Of a stretch of 64,000 bases of DNA, positions 35,807 through 50,443 are shown piece by piece. Position 1 is the stretch's first letter. Every line of letters begins with the position of its first letter. A model generated the notes under the pieces. That model made no database searches, was not told where the DNA came from, and was given only the letters and a program-made list of their open reading frames with translations. The stretch is from positions 62,001 through 126,000 of the forward strand of contig JAYKNF010000039.1 of NCBI GenBank assembly GCA_036172665.1, written 5' to 3'. A program made the translations under genes and the position numbers. This DNA comes from Prosopocoilus inquinatus. Lineage: Eukaryota > Arthropoda > Insecta > Coleoptera > Lucanidae.

Positions 35807-37579
35807 GTGAGATACGAAGTTTTTGGACGCAGCAGGTGCTGGAAATAGTTTTAAACGAAACAACACGTATTAGCGTTGTTCCTGTGATGTATCTAATCGA
35901 TCCTTACTCATCTATCATGTTATTTGACGTTTGGATGAACTCCAGTATCTCTGACGTGAGATACGAAATTTTCGGACGCAGCAGAAGCTGGAAATAGTTT
36001 TAAACGAAACAGCATGCATTAGCGTTGTTCCTGTGATGTATCTAATCGATCCTTACTCATCTATCACGTTATTTGACGTTTGAATGGACTCCAGTAACTC
36101 TGATGTGAGATACAATGTTCTCGGACGCAGCAGAAGCTGGAAATAGTTTTGAACGAAACAACACGTATTAGCGTTGTTCCTGTGATGTATCTAAACGATC
36201 CTTACTTATCTAACATGTTATTTGACGTTTGGATGGACTCCAGTAACTCTGATGTGAGATACAAAGTTTTTGGGCGCAGCAGGAGCTGGAAATAGTTTTA
36301 AACGAAGCAACACGCATTAGCGTTGTTCCTGTGATGTATCTAATCGATCCTTCCTTAGCTACTATGTTATTTGACGTTTCGATGGACTCCAGTAATTTTG
36401 ATGTGAGATACGACGTTTTCGGACGCAGCAGAAGCTGGAAATAGTTTTAAATGAAACAACACGCATTAGCGTTGTTCCTGTGATGTATCTAATCGATCGT
36501 TACTCATCTATTATGTTATTTTACGTTTCGATGGACTCTAGTAACTCTGATATGAGATACGAAGTTTTTGGGCGCAGCAGGAGCTGGAAATAGTTTTAAA
36601 CGAAACAACACATATTAGCGTTGTTCCTGTGATGTATCTAATCAATCCTTACTTATCTATCATGTTATTTGACGTTTGGATGGACTCCAGTAACTCTGAT
36701 GTGAGATACGAAATTATCGGACGCAGCAGAAGCTGGAAATAGTTTCAAACGAAACAACACGCATTAGCTTTGTTCCTGTGATGTATCTAAACGATCCTTA
36801 CTTATCTAACATATTATTTGACGTTTGGATGGACTCCAGTAAGTCTGATGTGACATACGACATTTTCGGACGCAGCAGAAGCTGGAAATAGTTTTAAACG
36901 AAACAACACGTATTAGCGTTGTTCCTGTGATGTATCTAATCGATCCTTACTCATCTATCATGTTATTTGACGTTTGAATGGACTCCAGTAACTCTGATGT
37001 GAGATACAAAGTTCTCGGACGCAGCAGAAGCTGGAAACAACACGTATTAGCGTTGTTCCTGTGATGTATCTAAACGATCCTTACTCATCTATCATGTTAT
37101 TTGACGTTTGAATGGACTCCAGTAACTCTGATGTGAGATACAAAGTTCTCGGACCCAGCAGAAGCTGGAAATAGTTTTGAACGGAACAACATGCATTAGC
37201 GTTGTTCCTGTGATGTATCTAATCGATCCTTACACATCTATTATGTTATTTGACGTTTCGATGGACTCTAGTAACTCTGATGTGAGATACGAAGTTTTTG
37301 GACGCAGCAGGAGCTGGATATAGTTTTAAACGAAACAACACGCATTAGCGATGTTCCTGTGATGTATCTAAGCGATCCTTACTCATCTATCATGTTATTT
37401 GACGTTTGGATGGACTCCAGTAACTCTGATGTGAGATACGAAATTATCGGACGCAGCAGAAGCTGGAAATAGTTTTAAATTAAACAACACGCATTAGCGT
37501 TGTTCCTGTGATGTATCTAATCGATCCTTACTCATCTATCATGTTATTTGACGTTTCGATGGACTCTAGTAACTCTGAT
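35807..37579 (+). repeat. HOR unit 13, short (12 monomers, 1773 bp)
   Basis: Order: C to J, K/J, V3, W, X. It is the block copy of unit 9 at an offset of 11,219 bp. Confidence 0.92.
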
Positions 37580-40500
37580 GTGAGATACGAAGTTTTTGGA
37601 CGCAGCAGGTGCTGGAAATAGTTTTAAACGAAACAACACGTATTAGCGTTGTTCCTGTGATGTATCTAATCGATCCTTACTCATCTATCATGTTATTTGA
37701 CGTTTGGATGAACTCCAGTATCTCTGACGTGAGATACGAAATTTTCGGACGCAGCAGAAGCTGGAAATAGTTTTAAACGAAACAGCATGCATTAGCGTTG
37801 TTCCTGTGATGTATCTAATCGATCCTTACTCATCTATCATGTTATTTGACGTTTGGATGGACTCCAGTAACTCTGATGTGAGATACGAAATTATCGGACA
37901 CAGCAGAAGCTGGAAATAGTTTTGAACGAAACAACAGGTATTAGCGTTGTTCCTGTGATGTATCTAATCGATCCTTACTTAGCTACTATGTTATTTGATG
38001 TTTCGATGGACTCCAGTAACTCTAATGTGAGATACGGAATTTTCGGACGCAGCAGCAGCTGGAAATAGTTTTAAACGAAACAACACGCATTAGCGATGTT
38101 CCTGTGATGTATCTAATCGATCCTTACTCATCTATCATGTTATTTTACGTTTGGATGGACTCCAGTAACTCTGATGTGAGATAAAAAGTTTTTGGACGCA
38201 GCAGAAGCTGGAAATAGTTTTAAACGAAACAACACATATTAGCGTTGTTCCTGTGATGTATCTAATCAATCCTTACTTATCTATCATGTTATTTGACGTT
38301 TGGATGGACTCCAGTAACTCTGATGTGAGATACGAAATTATCGGACGCAGCAGAAGCTGGAAATAGTTTCAAACGAAACAACACGCATTAGCTTTGTTCC
38401 TGTGATGTATCTAAACGATCCTTACTCATCTATCATGTTATTTGACGTTTGAATGGACTCCAGTAACTCTGATGTGAGATACAAAGTTCTCGGACGCAGC
38501 AGAAGCTGGAAACAACACGTATTAGCGTTGTTCCTGTGATGTATCTAAACGATCCTTACTTATCTAACATCTTATTTGACGTTTGGATGGACTCCAGTAA
38601 CTCTGATGTGAGATACAAAGTTTTTGGGCGCAGCAGGAACTGGAAATAGTTTTAAACGAAACAACATGCATTAGCGTTGTTCCTGTGATGTATCTAATCG
38701 ATCCTTACTCATCTATCATGTTATTTGGCGTTTCGATGGACTCCAGTAGCTCTGATGTGAGATACGACGTTTTCGTACGCAGCAGAAGCTGGAAATAGTT
38801 TTAAACGAAACAACACGCATTAGCGTTGTTCCTGTGATGTATCTAATCGATACTTACTCATCTATCATGTTATTTGACGTTTGGATGGACTCCAGTAACT
38901 CTGATGTGAGATACGAAATTATCGGACACAGCAGAAGCTGGAAATAGTTTTGAACGAAACAACAGGTATTAGCGTTGTTCCTGTGATGTATCTAATCGAT
39001 CCTTACTTAGCTACTATGTTATTTGATGTTTCGATGGACTCCAGTAACTCTAATGTGAGATACGGAATTTTCGGACGCAGCAGCAGCTGGAAATAGTTTT
39101 AAACGAAACAACACGCATTAGCGATGTTCCTGTGATGTATCTAATCGATCCTTACTCATCTATCATGTTATTTTACGTTTGGATGGACTCCAGTAACTCT
39201 GATGTGAGATAAAAAGTTTTTGGACGCAGCAGAAGCTGGAAATAGTTTTGAACGAAACAACACGTATTAGCGTTGTTCCTGTGATGTATCTAATCGATCC
39301 TTACTTAGCTACTATGTTATTTGACGTTTCGATGGACTCCAGTAACTCTAATGTGAGATACGACGTTTTCGGACGCAGCAGAAGCTGGAAATAGTTCTAA
39401 ACGAAACAACATGCATTAGCGTTGTTCCTGTGATGTATCTAATCGATCCTTACTCATCTATCATGTTATTTGGCGTTTCGATGGACTCCAGTAGCTCTGA
39501 TGTGAGATACGACGTTTTCGGACGCAGCAGAAGCTGGAAATAGTTTTAAACGAAACAACACGCATTAGCGTTGTTCCTGTGATGTATCTAATCGATACTT
39601 ACTCATCTATCATGTTATTTGACGTTTGGATGGACTCCAGTAACCCTGACGTGAGATAGGAAGTTCTCGGACGCAGCAGAAGCTGGAAATAGTTTTAAAC
39701 GAAACAACACGCATTAGCGTTGTTCCTGTGATGTATCTAATCGATCCTTACTCACCTATCATGTTATTTGGCGTTTCGATGGACTCCAGTAACTCTGATG
39801 TGAGATACAAAGTTCTCGGACGCAGCAGAAGCTGGAAACAACACGTATTAGCGTTGTTCCTGTGATGTATCTAAACGATCCTTACTTATCTAACATCTTA
39901 TTTGACGTTTGGATGGACTCCAGTAACTCTGATGTGAGATACAAAGTTTTTGGGCGCAGCAGGAACTGGAAATAGTTTTAAACGAAGCAACACGCATTAG
40001 CGTTGTTCCTGTGATGTATCTAATCAATCCTTACTTAGCTACTATGTTATTTGACGTTTCGATGGACTCCAGTAATTTTGATGTGAGATACGACGTTTTC
40101 GGACGCAGCAGAAGCTGGAAATAGTTTTAAACGAAACAACACGTATTAGCGTTGTTCCTGTGATGTATCTAATCGATCCTTACTCATCTATCATGTTATT
40201 TGACGTTTCGATGGACTCCAGTAATTTTGATGTGAGATACGACGTTTTCGGACGCAGCAGAAGCTGGAAATAGTTTTAAACGAAACAACATGCATTAGCG
40301 TTGTTCCTGTGATGTATCTAATCGATCCTTACACATCTATTATGTTATTTGACGTTTCGATGGACTCTAGTAACTCTGATGTGAGATACGAAGTTTTTGG
40401 ACGCAGCAGGAGCTGGATATAGTTTTAAACGAAACAACACGCATTAGCGATGTTCCTGTGATGTATCTAAGCGATCCTTACTCATCTATCATGTTATTTG

Positions 40501-40678
40501 ACGTTTGGATGGACTCCAGTAACTCTGATGTGAGATACGAAATTATCGGACGCAGCAGAAGCTGGAAATAGTTTTAAATTAAACAACACGCATTAGCGTT
40601 GTTCCTGTGATGTATCTAATCGATCCTTACTCATCTATCATGTTATTTGACGTTTCGATGGACTCTAGTAACTCTGAT
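37580..40678 (+). repeat. HOR unit 14, mosaic (21 monomers, 3099 bp)
   Basis: Order: C, D/M, N, O, P/H, I/J, K to S, K, U2, V2/U, V, W, X. It matches unit 10 up to V2. The V2/U hybrid at 40083, unique in the window, then switches to V-W-X. Two identical block ends (the 8.15-kb pair and the 7-kb pair) meet in this hybrid. Confidence 0.92.
40083..40231 (+). repeat. Hybrid monomer V2/U
   Basis: V2 front (GACGTTTTCGG, ACACGTATTAG, TACTCATC), then a U-type ending (GACGTTTCG, AGTAATTTTGAT) leading into V. Single copy. It is the end of the 8.15-kb block copy, switching near 40209. Confidence 0.9.
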
Positions 40679-43600
40679 GTGAGATACGAAGTTTTTGGAC
40701 GCAGCAGGTGCTGGAAATAGTTTTAAACGAAACAACACGTATTAGCGTTGTTCCTGTGATGTATCTAATCGATCCTTACTCATCTATCATGTTATTTGAC
40801 GTTTGGATGAACTCCAGTATCTCTGACGTGAGATACGAAATTTTCGGACGCAGCAGAAGCTGGAAATAGTTTTAAACGAAACAGCATGCATTAGCGTTGT
40901 TCCTGTGATGTATCTAATCGATCCTTACTCATCTATCACGTTATTTGACGTTTGAATGGACTCCAGTAACTCTGATGTGAGATACAATGTTCTCGGACGC
41001 AGCAGAAGCTGGAAATAGTTTTGAACGAAACAACACGTATTAGCGTTGTTCCTGTGATGTATCTAAACGATCCTTACTTATCTAACATGTTATTTGACGT
41101 TTGGATGGACTCCAGTAACTCTGATGTGAGATACAAAGTTTTTGGGCGCAGCAGGAGCTGGAAATAGTTTTAAACGAAGCAACACGCATTAGCGTTGTTC
41201 CTGTGATGTATCTAATCGATCCTTCCTTAGCTACTATGTTATTTGACGTTTCGATGGACTCCAGTAATTTTGATGTGAGATACGACGTTTTCGGACGCAG
41301 CAGAAGCTGGAAATAGTTTTAAATGAAACAACACGCATTAGCGTTGTTCCTGTGATGTATCTAATCGATCGTTACTCATCTATTATGTTATTTTACGTTT
41401 CGATGGACTCTAGTAACTCTGATATGAGATACGAAGTTTTTGGGCGCAGCAGGAGCTGGAAATAGTTTTAAACGAAACAACACATATTAGCGTTGTTCCT
41501 GTGATGTATCTAATCAATCCTTACTTATCTATCATGTTATTTGACGTTTGGATGGACTCCAGTAACTCTGATGTGAGATACGAAATTATCGGACGCAGCA
41601 GAAGCTGGAAATAGTTTCAAACGAAACAACACGCATTAGCTTTGTTCCTGTGATGTATCTAAACGATCCTTACTTATCTAACATATTATTTGACGTTTGG
41701 ATGGACTCCAGTAAGTCTGATGTGACATACGACATTTTCGGACGCAGCAGAAGCTGGAAATAGTTTTAAACGAAACAACACGTATTAGCGTTGTTCCTGT
41801 GATGTATCTAATCGATCCTTACTCATCTATCATGTTATTTGACGTTTGAATGGACTCCAGTAACTCTGATGTGAGATACAAAGTTCTCGGACGCAGCAGA
41901 AGCTGGAAACAACACGTATTAGCGTTGTTCCTGTGATGTATCTAAACGATCCTTACTTATCTAACATCTTATTTGACGTTTGGATGGACTCCAGTAACTC
42001 TGATGTGAGATACAAAGTTTTTGGGCGCAGCAGGAACTGGAAATAGTTTTAAACGAAACAACATGCATTAGCGTTGTTCCTGTGATGTATCTAATCGATC
42101 CTTACTCATCTATCATGTTATTTGGCGTTTCGATGGACTCCAGTAGCTCTGATGTGAGATACGACGTTTTCGTACGCAGCAGAAGCTGGAAATAGTTTTA
42201 AACGAAACAACACGCATTAGCGTTGTTCCTGTGATGTATCTAATCGATACTTACTCATCTATCATGTTATTTGACGTTTGGATGGACTCCAGTAACTCTG
42301 ATGTGAGATACGAAATTATCGGACACAGCAGAAGCTGGAAATAGTTTTGAACGAAACAACAGGTATTAGCGTTGTTCCTGTGATGTATCTAATCGATCCT
42401 TACTTAGCTACTATGTTATTTGATGTTTCGATGGACTCCAGTAACTCTAATGTGAGATACGGAATTTTCGGACGCAGCAGCAGCTGGAAATAGTTTTAAA
42501 CGAAACAACACGCATTAGCGATGTTCCTGTGATGTATCTAATCGATCCTTACTCATCTATCATGTTATTTTACGTTTGGATGGACTCCAGTAACTCTGAT
42601 GTGAGATAAAAAGTTTTTGGACGCAGCAGAAGCTGGAAATAGTTTTGAACGAAACAACACGTATTAGCGTTGTTCCTGTGATGTATCTAATCGATCCTTA
42701 CTTAGCTACTATGTTATTTGACGTTTCGATGGACTCCAGTAACTCTAATGTGAGATACGACGTTTTCGGACGCAGCAGAAGCTGGAAATAGTTCTAAACG
42801 AAACAACATGCATTAGCGTTGTTCCTGTGATGTATCTAATCGATCCTTACTCATCTATCATGTTATTTGGCGTTTCGATGGACTCCAGTAGCTCTGATGT
42901 GAGATACGACGTTTTCGGACGCAGCAGAAGCTGGAAATAGTTTTCAACGAAACAACACGCATTAGCGTTGTTCCTGTGATGTATCTAATCGATACTTACT
43001 CATCTATCATGTTATTTGACGTTTGGATGGACTCCAGTAACCCTGACGTGAGATAGGAAGTTCTCGGACGCAGCAGAAGCTGGAAATAGTTTTAAACGAA
43101 ACAACACGCATTAGCGTTGTTCCTGTGATGTATCTAATCGATCCTTACTCACCTATCATGTTATTTGGCGTTTCGATGGACTCCAGTAACTCTGATGTGA
43201 GATACAAAGTTCTCGGACGCAGCAGAAGCTGGAAATAGTTTTGAACGAAACAACACGTATTAGCGTTGTTCCTGTGATGTGTCTAAACGATCCTTACTTA
43301 TCTAACATGTTATTTGACGTTTGGATGGACTCCAGTAACACTGATGTGAGATACAAAGTTTTTGGGCGCAGCAGGAGCTGGAAATAGTTTTAAACGAAGC
43401 AACACGTATTAGCGTTGTTCCTGTGATGTATCTAATCGATCCTTACTTAGCTACTATGTTATTTGACGTTTCGATGGACTCCAGTAATTTTGATGTGAGA
43501 TACGACGTTTTCGGACGCAGCAGAAGCTGGAAATAGTTTTAAACGAAACAACATGCATTAGCGTTGTTCCTGTGATGTATCTAATCGATCCTTACACATC

Positions 43601-43941
43601 TATTATGTTATTTGACGTTTCGATGGACTCTAGTAACTCTGATGTGAGATACGAAGTTTTTGGACGCAGCAGGAGCTGGATATAGTTTTAAACGAAACAA
43701 CACGCATTAGCGATGTTCCTGTGATGTATCTAAGCGATCCTTACTCATCTATCATGTTATTTGACGTTTGGATGGACTCCAGTAACTCTGATGTGAGATA
43801 CGAAATTATCGGACGCAGCAGAAGCTGGAAATAGTTTTAAATTAAACAACACGCATTAGCGTTGTTCCTGTGATGTATCTAATCGATCCTTACTCATCTA
43901 TCATGTTATTTGACGTTTCGATGGACTCTAGTAACTCTGAT
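40679..43941 (+). repeat. HOR unit 15, form 1 complete (C to X, 3263 bp)
   Basis: The third complete canonical unit. It matches unit 2 at an offset of 37,117 bp. A private C at 42945 in the R monomer (TTTTCAACG instead of TTTTAAACG) is the only difference I noticed. Confidence 0.94.
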
Positions 43942-46900
43942 GTGAGATACGAAGTTTTTGGACGCAGCAGGTGCTGGAAATAGTTTTAAACGAAACAACA
44001 CGTATTAGCGTTGTTCCTGTGATGTATCTAATCGATCCTTACTCATCTATCATGTTATTTGACGTTTGGATGAACTCCAGTATCTCTGACGTGAGATACG
44101 AAATTTTCGGACGCAGCAGAAGCTGGAAATAGTTTTAAACGAAACAGCATGCATTAGCGTTGTTCCTGTGATGTATCTAATCGATCCTTACTCATCTATC
44201 ACGTTATTTGACGTTTGAATGGACTCCAGTAACTCTGATGTGAGATACAATGTTCTCGGACGCAGCAGAAGCTGGAAATAGTTTTGAACGAAACAACACG
44301 TATTAGCGTTGTTCCTGTGATGTATCTAATCGATCCTTACTCATCTATCATGTTATTTAACGTTTGGACGGACTCCAGTAACTCTGATGTGAGATACAAA
44401 GTTCTCGGACGCAGCAGAAGCTGGAAATAGTTTTAAACGAAGCAACACGCATTAGCGTTGTTCCTGTGATGTATCTAATCGATCCTTCCTTAGCTACTAT
44501 GTTATTTGACGTTTCGATGGACTCCAGTAATTTTGATGTGAGATACGACGTTTTCGGACGCAGCAGAAGCTGGAAATAGTTTTAAATGAAACAACACGCA
44601 TTAGCGTTGTTCCTGTGATGTATCTAATCGATCGTTACTCATCTATTATGTTATTTTACGTTTCGATGGACTCTAGTAACTCTGATATGAGATACGAAGT
44701 TTTTGGGCGCAGCAGGAGCTGGAAATAGTTTTAAACGAAACAACACATATTAGCGTTGTTCCTGTGATGTATCTAATCAATCCTTACTTATCTATCATGT
44801 TATTTGACGTTTGGATGGACTCCAGTAACTCTGATGTGAGATACGAAATTATCGGACGCAGCAGAAGCTGGAAATAGTTTCAAACGAAACAACACGCATT
44901 AGCTTTGTTCCTGTGATGTATCTAAACGATCCTTACTTATCTAACATATTATTTGACGTTTGGATGGACTCCAGTAAGTCTGATGTGACATACGACATTT
45001 TCGGACGCAGCAGAAGCTGGAAATAGTTTTAAACGAAACAACACGTATTAGCGTTGTTCCTGTGATGTATCTAATCGATCCTTACTCATCTATCATGTTA
45101 TTTGACGTTTGAATGGACTCCAGTAACTCTGATGTGAGATACAAAGTTCTCGGACGCAGCAGAAGCTGGAAACAACACGTATTAGCGTTGTTCCTGTGAT
45201 GTATCTAAACGATCCTTACTTATCTAACATCTTATTTGACGTTTCGATGGACTCCAGTAACTCTAATGTGAGATACGACGTTTTCGGACGCAGCAGAAGC
45301 TGGAAATAGTTCTAAACGAAACAACATGCATTAGCGTTGTTCCTGTGATGTATCTAATCGATCCTTACTCATCTATCATGTTATTTGGCGTTTCGATGGA
45401 CTCCAGTAGCTCTGATGTGAGATACGACGTTTTCGGACGCAGCAGAAGCTGGAAATAGTTTTAAACGAAACAACACGCATTAGCGTTGTTCCTGTGATGT
45501 ATCTAATCGATACTTACTCATCTATCATGTTATTTGACGTTTGGATGGACTCCAGTAACCCTGACGTGAGATAGGAAGTTCTCGGACGCAGCAGAAGCTG
45601 GAAATAGTTTTAAACGAAACAACACGCATTAGCGTTGTTCCTGTGATGTATCTAATCGATCCTTACTCACCTATCATGTTATTTGGCGTTTCGATGGACT
45701 CCAGTAACTCTGATGTGAGATACAAAGTTCTCGGACGCAGCAGAAGCTGGAAACAACACGTATTAGCGTTGTTCCTGTGATGTATCTAAACGATCCTTAC
45801 TTATCTAACATCTTATTTGACGTTTGGATGGACTCCAGTAACTCTGATGTGAGATACAAAGTTTTTGGGCGCAGCAGGAACTGGAAATAGTTTTAAACGA
45901 AGCAACACGCATTAGCGTTGTTCCTGTGATGTATCTAATCAATCCTTACTTAGCTACTATGTTATTTGACGTTTCGATGGACTCCAGTAATTTTGATGTG
46001 AGATACGACGTTTTCGGACGCAGCAGAAGCTGGAAATAGTTTTAAACGAAACAACACGTATTAGCGTTGTTCCTGTGATGTATCTAATCGATCCTTACTC
46101 ATCTATCATGTTATTTGACGTTTGGATGGGCTCCAGTTACTCTGAAGTGAGATACGAAGTTCTCGGACGCAGCTGAAGCTGGAAATAGTTTTAAACGGAA
46201 CAACATGCATTAGCGTTGTTAATGTGATGTATCTAATCGATCCTTACTCATCTATCATGTTATTTGACGTTTGGATGGACTCCAGTAACTCTGATGTGAG
46301 ATACGAAATTATCGGACGCAGCAGAAGCTGGAAATAGTTTTAAATGAAACAACACGCATTAGCGTTGTTCCTGTGATGTATCTAATCGATCCTTACTCAT
46401 CTATCATGTTATTTTACGTTTCGATGGACTCTAGTAACTCTGATGTGAGATACGAAGTTTTTGGGCGCAGCAGGAGCTGGAAATAGTTTTAAACGAAACA
46501 ACACATATTAGCGTTGTTCCTGTGATGTATCTAATCAATCCTTACTTATCTATCATGTTATTTGACGTTTGGATGGACTCCAGTAACTCTAACTCTGATG
46601 TGAGATACGAAATTATCGGACGCAGCAGAAGCTGGAAATAGTTTCAAACGAAACAACACGCATTAGCGTTGTTCCTGTGATGTATCTAAACGATCCTTAC
46701 TTATCTAACATGTTATTTGACGTTTGGATGGACTCCAGTAAGTCTGATGTGACATACGACGTTTTCGGACGCAGCAGAAGCTGGAAATAGTTTTAAACGA
46801 AACAACACGTATTAACGTTGTTCCTGTGATGTATCTAATCGATCCTTACTCATCTATCATGTTATTTGACGTTTGAATGGACTCCAGTAACTCTGATGTG

Positions 46901-47344
46901 AGATACAAAGTTCTCGGACCCAGCAGAAGCTGGAAATAGTTTTGAACGGAACAACATGCATTAGCGTTGTTCCTGTGATGTATCTAATCGATCCTTACAC
47001 ATCTATTATGTTATTTGACGTTTCGATGGACTCTAGTAACTCTGATGTGAGATACGAAGTTTTTGGACGCAGCAGGAGCTGGATATAGTTTTAAACGAAA
47101 CAACACGCATTAGCGATGTTCCTGTGATGTATCTAAGCGATCCTTACTCATCTATCATGTTATTTGACGTTTGGATGGACTCCAGTAACTCTGATGTGAG
47201 ATACGAAATTATCGGACGCAGCAGAAGCTGGAAATAGTTTTAAATTAAACAACACGCATTAGCGTTGTTCCTGTGATGTATCTAATCGATCCTTACTCAT
47301 CTATCATGTTATTTGACGTTTCGATGGACTCTAGTAACTCTGAT
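43942..47344 (+). repeat. HOR unit 16, mosaic (23 monomers, 3403 bp)
   Basis: Order: C, D, E2, E3/F, G to J, K/P, Q, R, S, K, U2, V2, W2, X3, H2, I2, J2, V3, W, X. It is the relative of unit 3, but E3 and F are fused into one monomer, and it ends in W-X rather than the X/W mosaic, so the totals agree. The J2 monomer has a private A at 46815. Confidence 0.92.
44389..44537 (+). repeat. Hybrid monomer E3/F
   Basis: E3 front (ACAAAGTTCTCGG, CAGAAGCTGG), then F from about position 47 (TTTTAAACGAAGCAAC, CCTTCCTTAG) leading into G. Single copy; it explains why unit 16 lacks one monomer present in unit 3. Confidence 0.9.
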
Positions 47345-50300
47345 GTGAGATACGAAGTTTTTGGACGCAGCAGGTGCTGGAAATAGTTTTAAACGAAACA
47401 ACACGTATTAGCGTTGTTCCTGTGATGTATCTAATCGATCCTTACTCATCTATCATGTTATTTGACGTTTGGATGAACTCCAGTATCTCTGACGTGAGAT
47501 ACGAAATTTTCGGACGCAGCAGAAGCTGGAAATAGTTTTAAACGAAACAGCATGCATTAGCGTTGTTCCTGTGATGTATCTAATCGATCCTTACTCATCT
47601 ATCACGTTATTTGACGTTTGAATGGACTCCAGTAACTCTGATGTGAGATACAATGTTCTCGGACGCAGCAGAAGCTGGAAATAGTTTTGAACGAAACAAC
47701 ACGTATTAGCGTTGTTCCTGTGATGTATCTAAACGATCCTTACTTATCTAACATGTTATTTGACGTTTGGATGGACTCCAGTAACTCTGATGTGAGATAC
47801 AAAGTTTTTGGGCGCAGCAGGAGCTGGAAATAGTTTTAAACGAAGCAACACGCATTAGCGTTGTTCCTGTGATGTATCTAATCGATCCTTCCTTAGCTAC
47901 TATGTTATTTGACGTTTCGATGGACTCCAGTAATTTTGATGTGAGATACGACGTTTTCGGACGCAGCAGAAGCTGGAAATAGTTTTAAATGAAACAACAC
48001 GCATTAGCGTTGTTCCTGTGATGTATCTAATCGATCGTTACTCATCTATTATGTTATTTTACGTTTCGATGGACTCTAGTAACTCTGATATGAGATACGA
48101 AGTTTTTGGGCGCAGCAGGAGCTGGAAATAGTTTTAAACGAAACAACACATATTAGCGTTGTTCCTGTGATGTATCTAATCAATCCTTACTTATCTATCA
48201 TGTTATTTGACGTTTGGATGGACTCCAGTAACTCTGATGTGAGATACGAAATTATCGGACGCAGCAGAAGCTGGAAATAGTTTCAAACGAAACAACACGC
48301 ATTAGCTTTGTTCCTGTGATGTATCTAAACGATCCTTACTCATCTATCATGTTATTTGACGTTTGAATGGACTCCAGTAACTCTGATGTGAGATACAAAG
48401 TTCTCGGACGCAGCAGAAGCTGGAAACAACACGTATTAGCGTTGTTCCTGTGATGTATCTAAACGATCCTTACTTATCTAACATCTTATTTGACGTTTGG
48501 ATGGACTCCAGTAACTCTGATGTGAGATACAAAGTTTTTGGGCGCAGCAGGAACTGGAAATAGTTTTAAACGAAACAACATGCATTAGCGTTGTTCCTGT
48601 GATGTATCTAATCGATCCTTACTCATCTATCATGTTATTTGGCGTTTCGATGGACTCCAGTAGCTCTGATGTGAGATACGACGTTTTCGTACGCAGCAGA
48701 AGCTGGAAATAGTTTTAAACGAAACAACACGCATTAGCGTTGTTCCTGTGATGTATCTAATCGATACTTACTCATCTATCATGTTATTTGACGTTTGGAT
48801 GGACTCCAGTAACTCTGATGTGAGATACGAAATTATCGGACACAGCAGAAGCTGGAAATAGTTTTGAACGAAACAACAGGTATTAGCGTTGTTCCTGTGA
48901 TGTATCTAATCGATCCTTACTTAGCTACTATGTTATTTGATGTTTCGATGGACTCCAGTAACTCTAATGTGAGATACGGAATTTTCGGACGCAGCAGCAG
49001 CTGGAAATAGTTTTAAACGAAACAACACGCATTAGCGATGTTCCTGTGATGTATCTAATCGATCCTTACTCATCTATCATGTTATTTTACGTTTGGATGG
49101 ACTCCAGTAACTCTGATGTGAGATAAAAAGTTTTTGGACGCAGCAGAAGCTGGAAATAGTTTTGAACGAAACAACACGTATTAGCGTTGTTCCTGTGATG
49201 TATCTAATCGATCCTTACTTAGCTACTATGTTATTTGACGTTTCGATGGACTCCAGTAACTCTAATGTGAGATACGACGTTTTCGGACGCAGCAGAAGCT
49301 GGAAATAGTTCTAAACGAAACAACATGCATTAGCGTTGTTCCTGTGATGTATCTAATCGATCCTTACTCATCTATCATGTTATTTGGCGTTTCGATGGAC
49401 TCCAGTAGCTCTGATGTGAGATACGACGTTTTCGGACGCAGCAGAAGCTGGAAATAGTTTTAAACGAAACAACACGCATTAGCGTTGTTCCTGTGATGTA
49501 TCTAATCGATACTTACTCATCTATCATGTTATTTGACGTTTGGATGGACTCCAGTAACCCTGACGTGAGATAGGAAGTTCTCGGACGCAGCAGAAGCTGG
49601 AAATAGTTTTAAACGAAACAACACGCATTAGCGTTGTTCCTGTGATGTATCTAATCGATCCTTACTCACCTATCATGTTATTTGGCGTTTCGATGGACTC
49701 CAGTAACTCTGATGTGAGATACAAAGTTCTCGGACGCAGCAGAAGCTGGAAACAACACGTATTAGCGTTGTTCCTGTGATGTATCTAAACGATCCTTACT
49801 TATCTAACATCTTATTTGACGTTTGGATGGACTCCAGTAACTCTGATGTGAGATACAAAGTTTTTGGGCGCAGCAGGAACTGGAAATAGTTTTAAACGAA
49901 GCAACACGCATTAGCGTTGTTCCTGTGATGTATCTAATCAATCCTTACTTAGCTACTATGTTATTTGACGTTTCGATGGACTCCAGTAATTTTGATGTGA
50001 GATACGACGTTTTCGGACGCAGCAGAAGCTGGAAATAGTTTTAAACGAAACAACACGTATTAGCGTTGTTCCTGTGATGTATCTAATCGATCCTTACTCA
50101 TCTATCATGTTATTTGACGTTTGGATGGGCTCCAGTTACTCTGAAGTGAGATACGAAGTTCTCGGACGCAGCTGAAGCTGGAAATAGTTTTAAACGGAAC
50201 AACATGCATTAGCGTTGTTAATGTGATGTATCTAATCGATCCTTACTCATCTATCATGTTATTTGACGTTTGGATGGACTCCAGTAACTCTGATGTGAGA

Positions 50301-50443
50301 TACGAAATTATCGGACGCAGCAGAAGCTGGAAATAGTTTTAAATGAAACAACACGCATTAGCGTTGTTCCTGTGATGTATCTAATCGATCCTTACTCATC
50401 TATCATGTTATTTGACGTTTCGATGGACTCTAGTAACTCTGAT
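47345..50443 (+). repeat. HOR unit 17, form 2 minus one monomer (21 monomers, 3099 bp)
   Basis: Order: C to H, I/J, K to S, K, U2, V2, W2, X2. It is the copy of unit 6 at an offset of 32,522 bp. Confidence 0.92.
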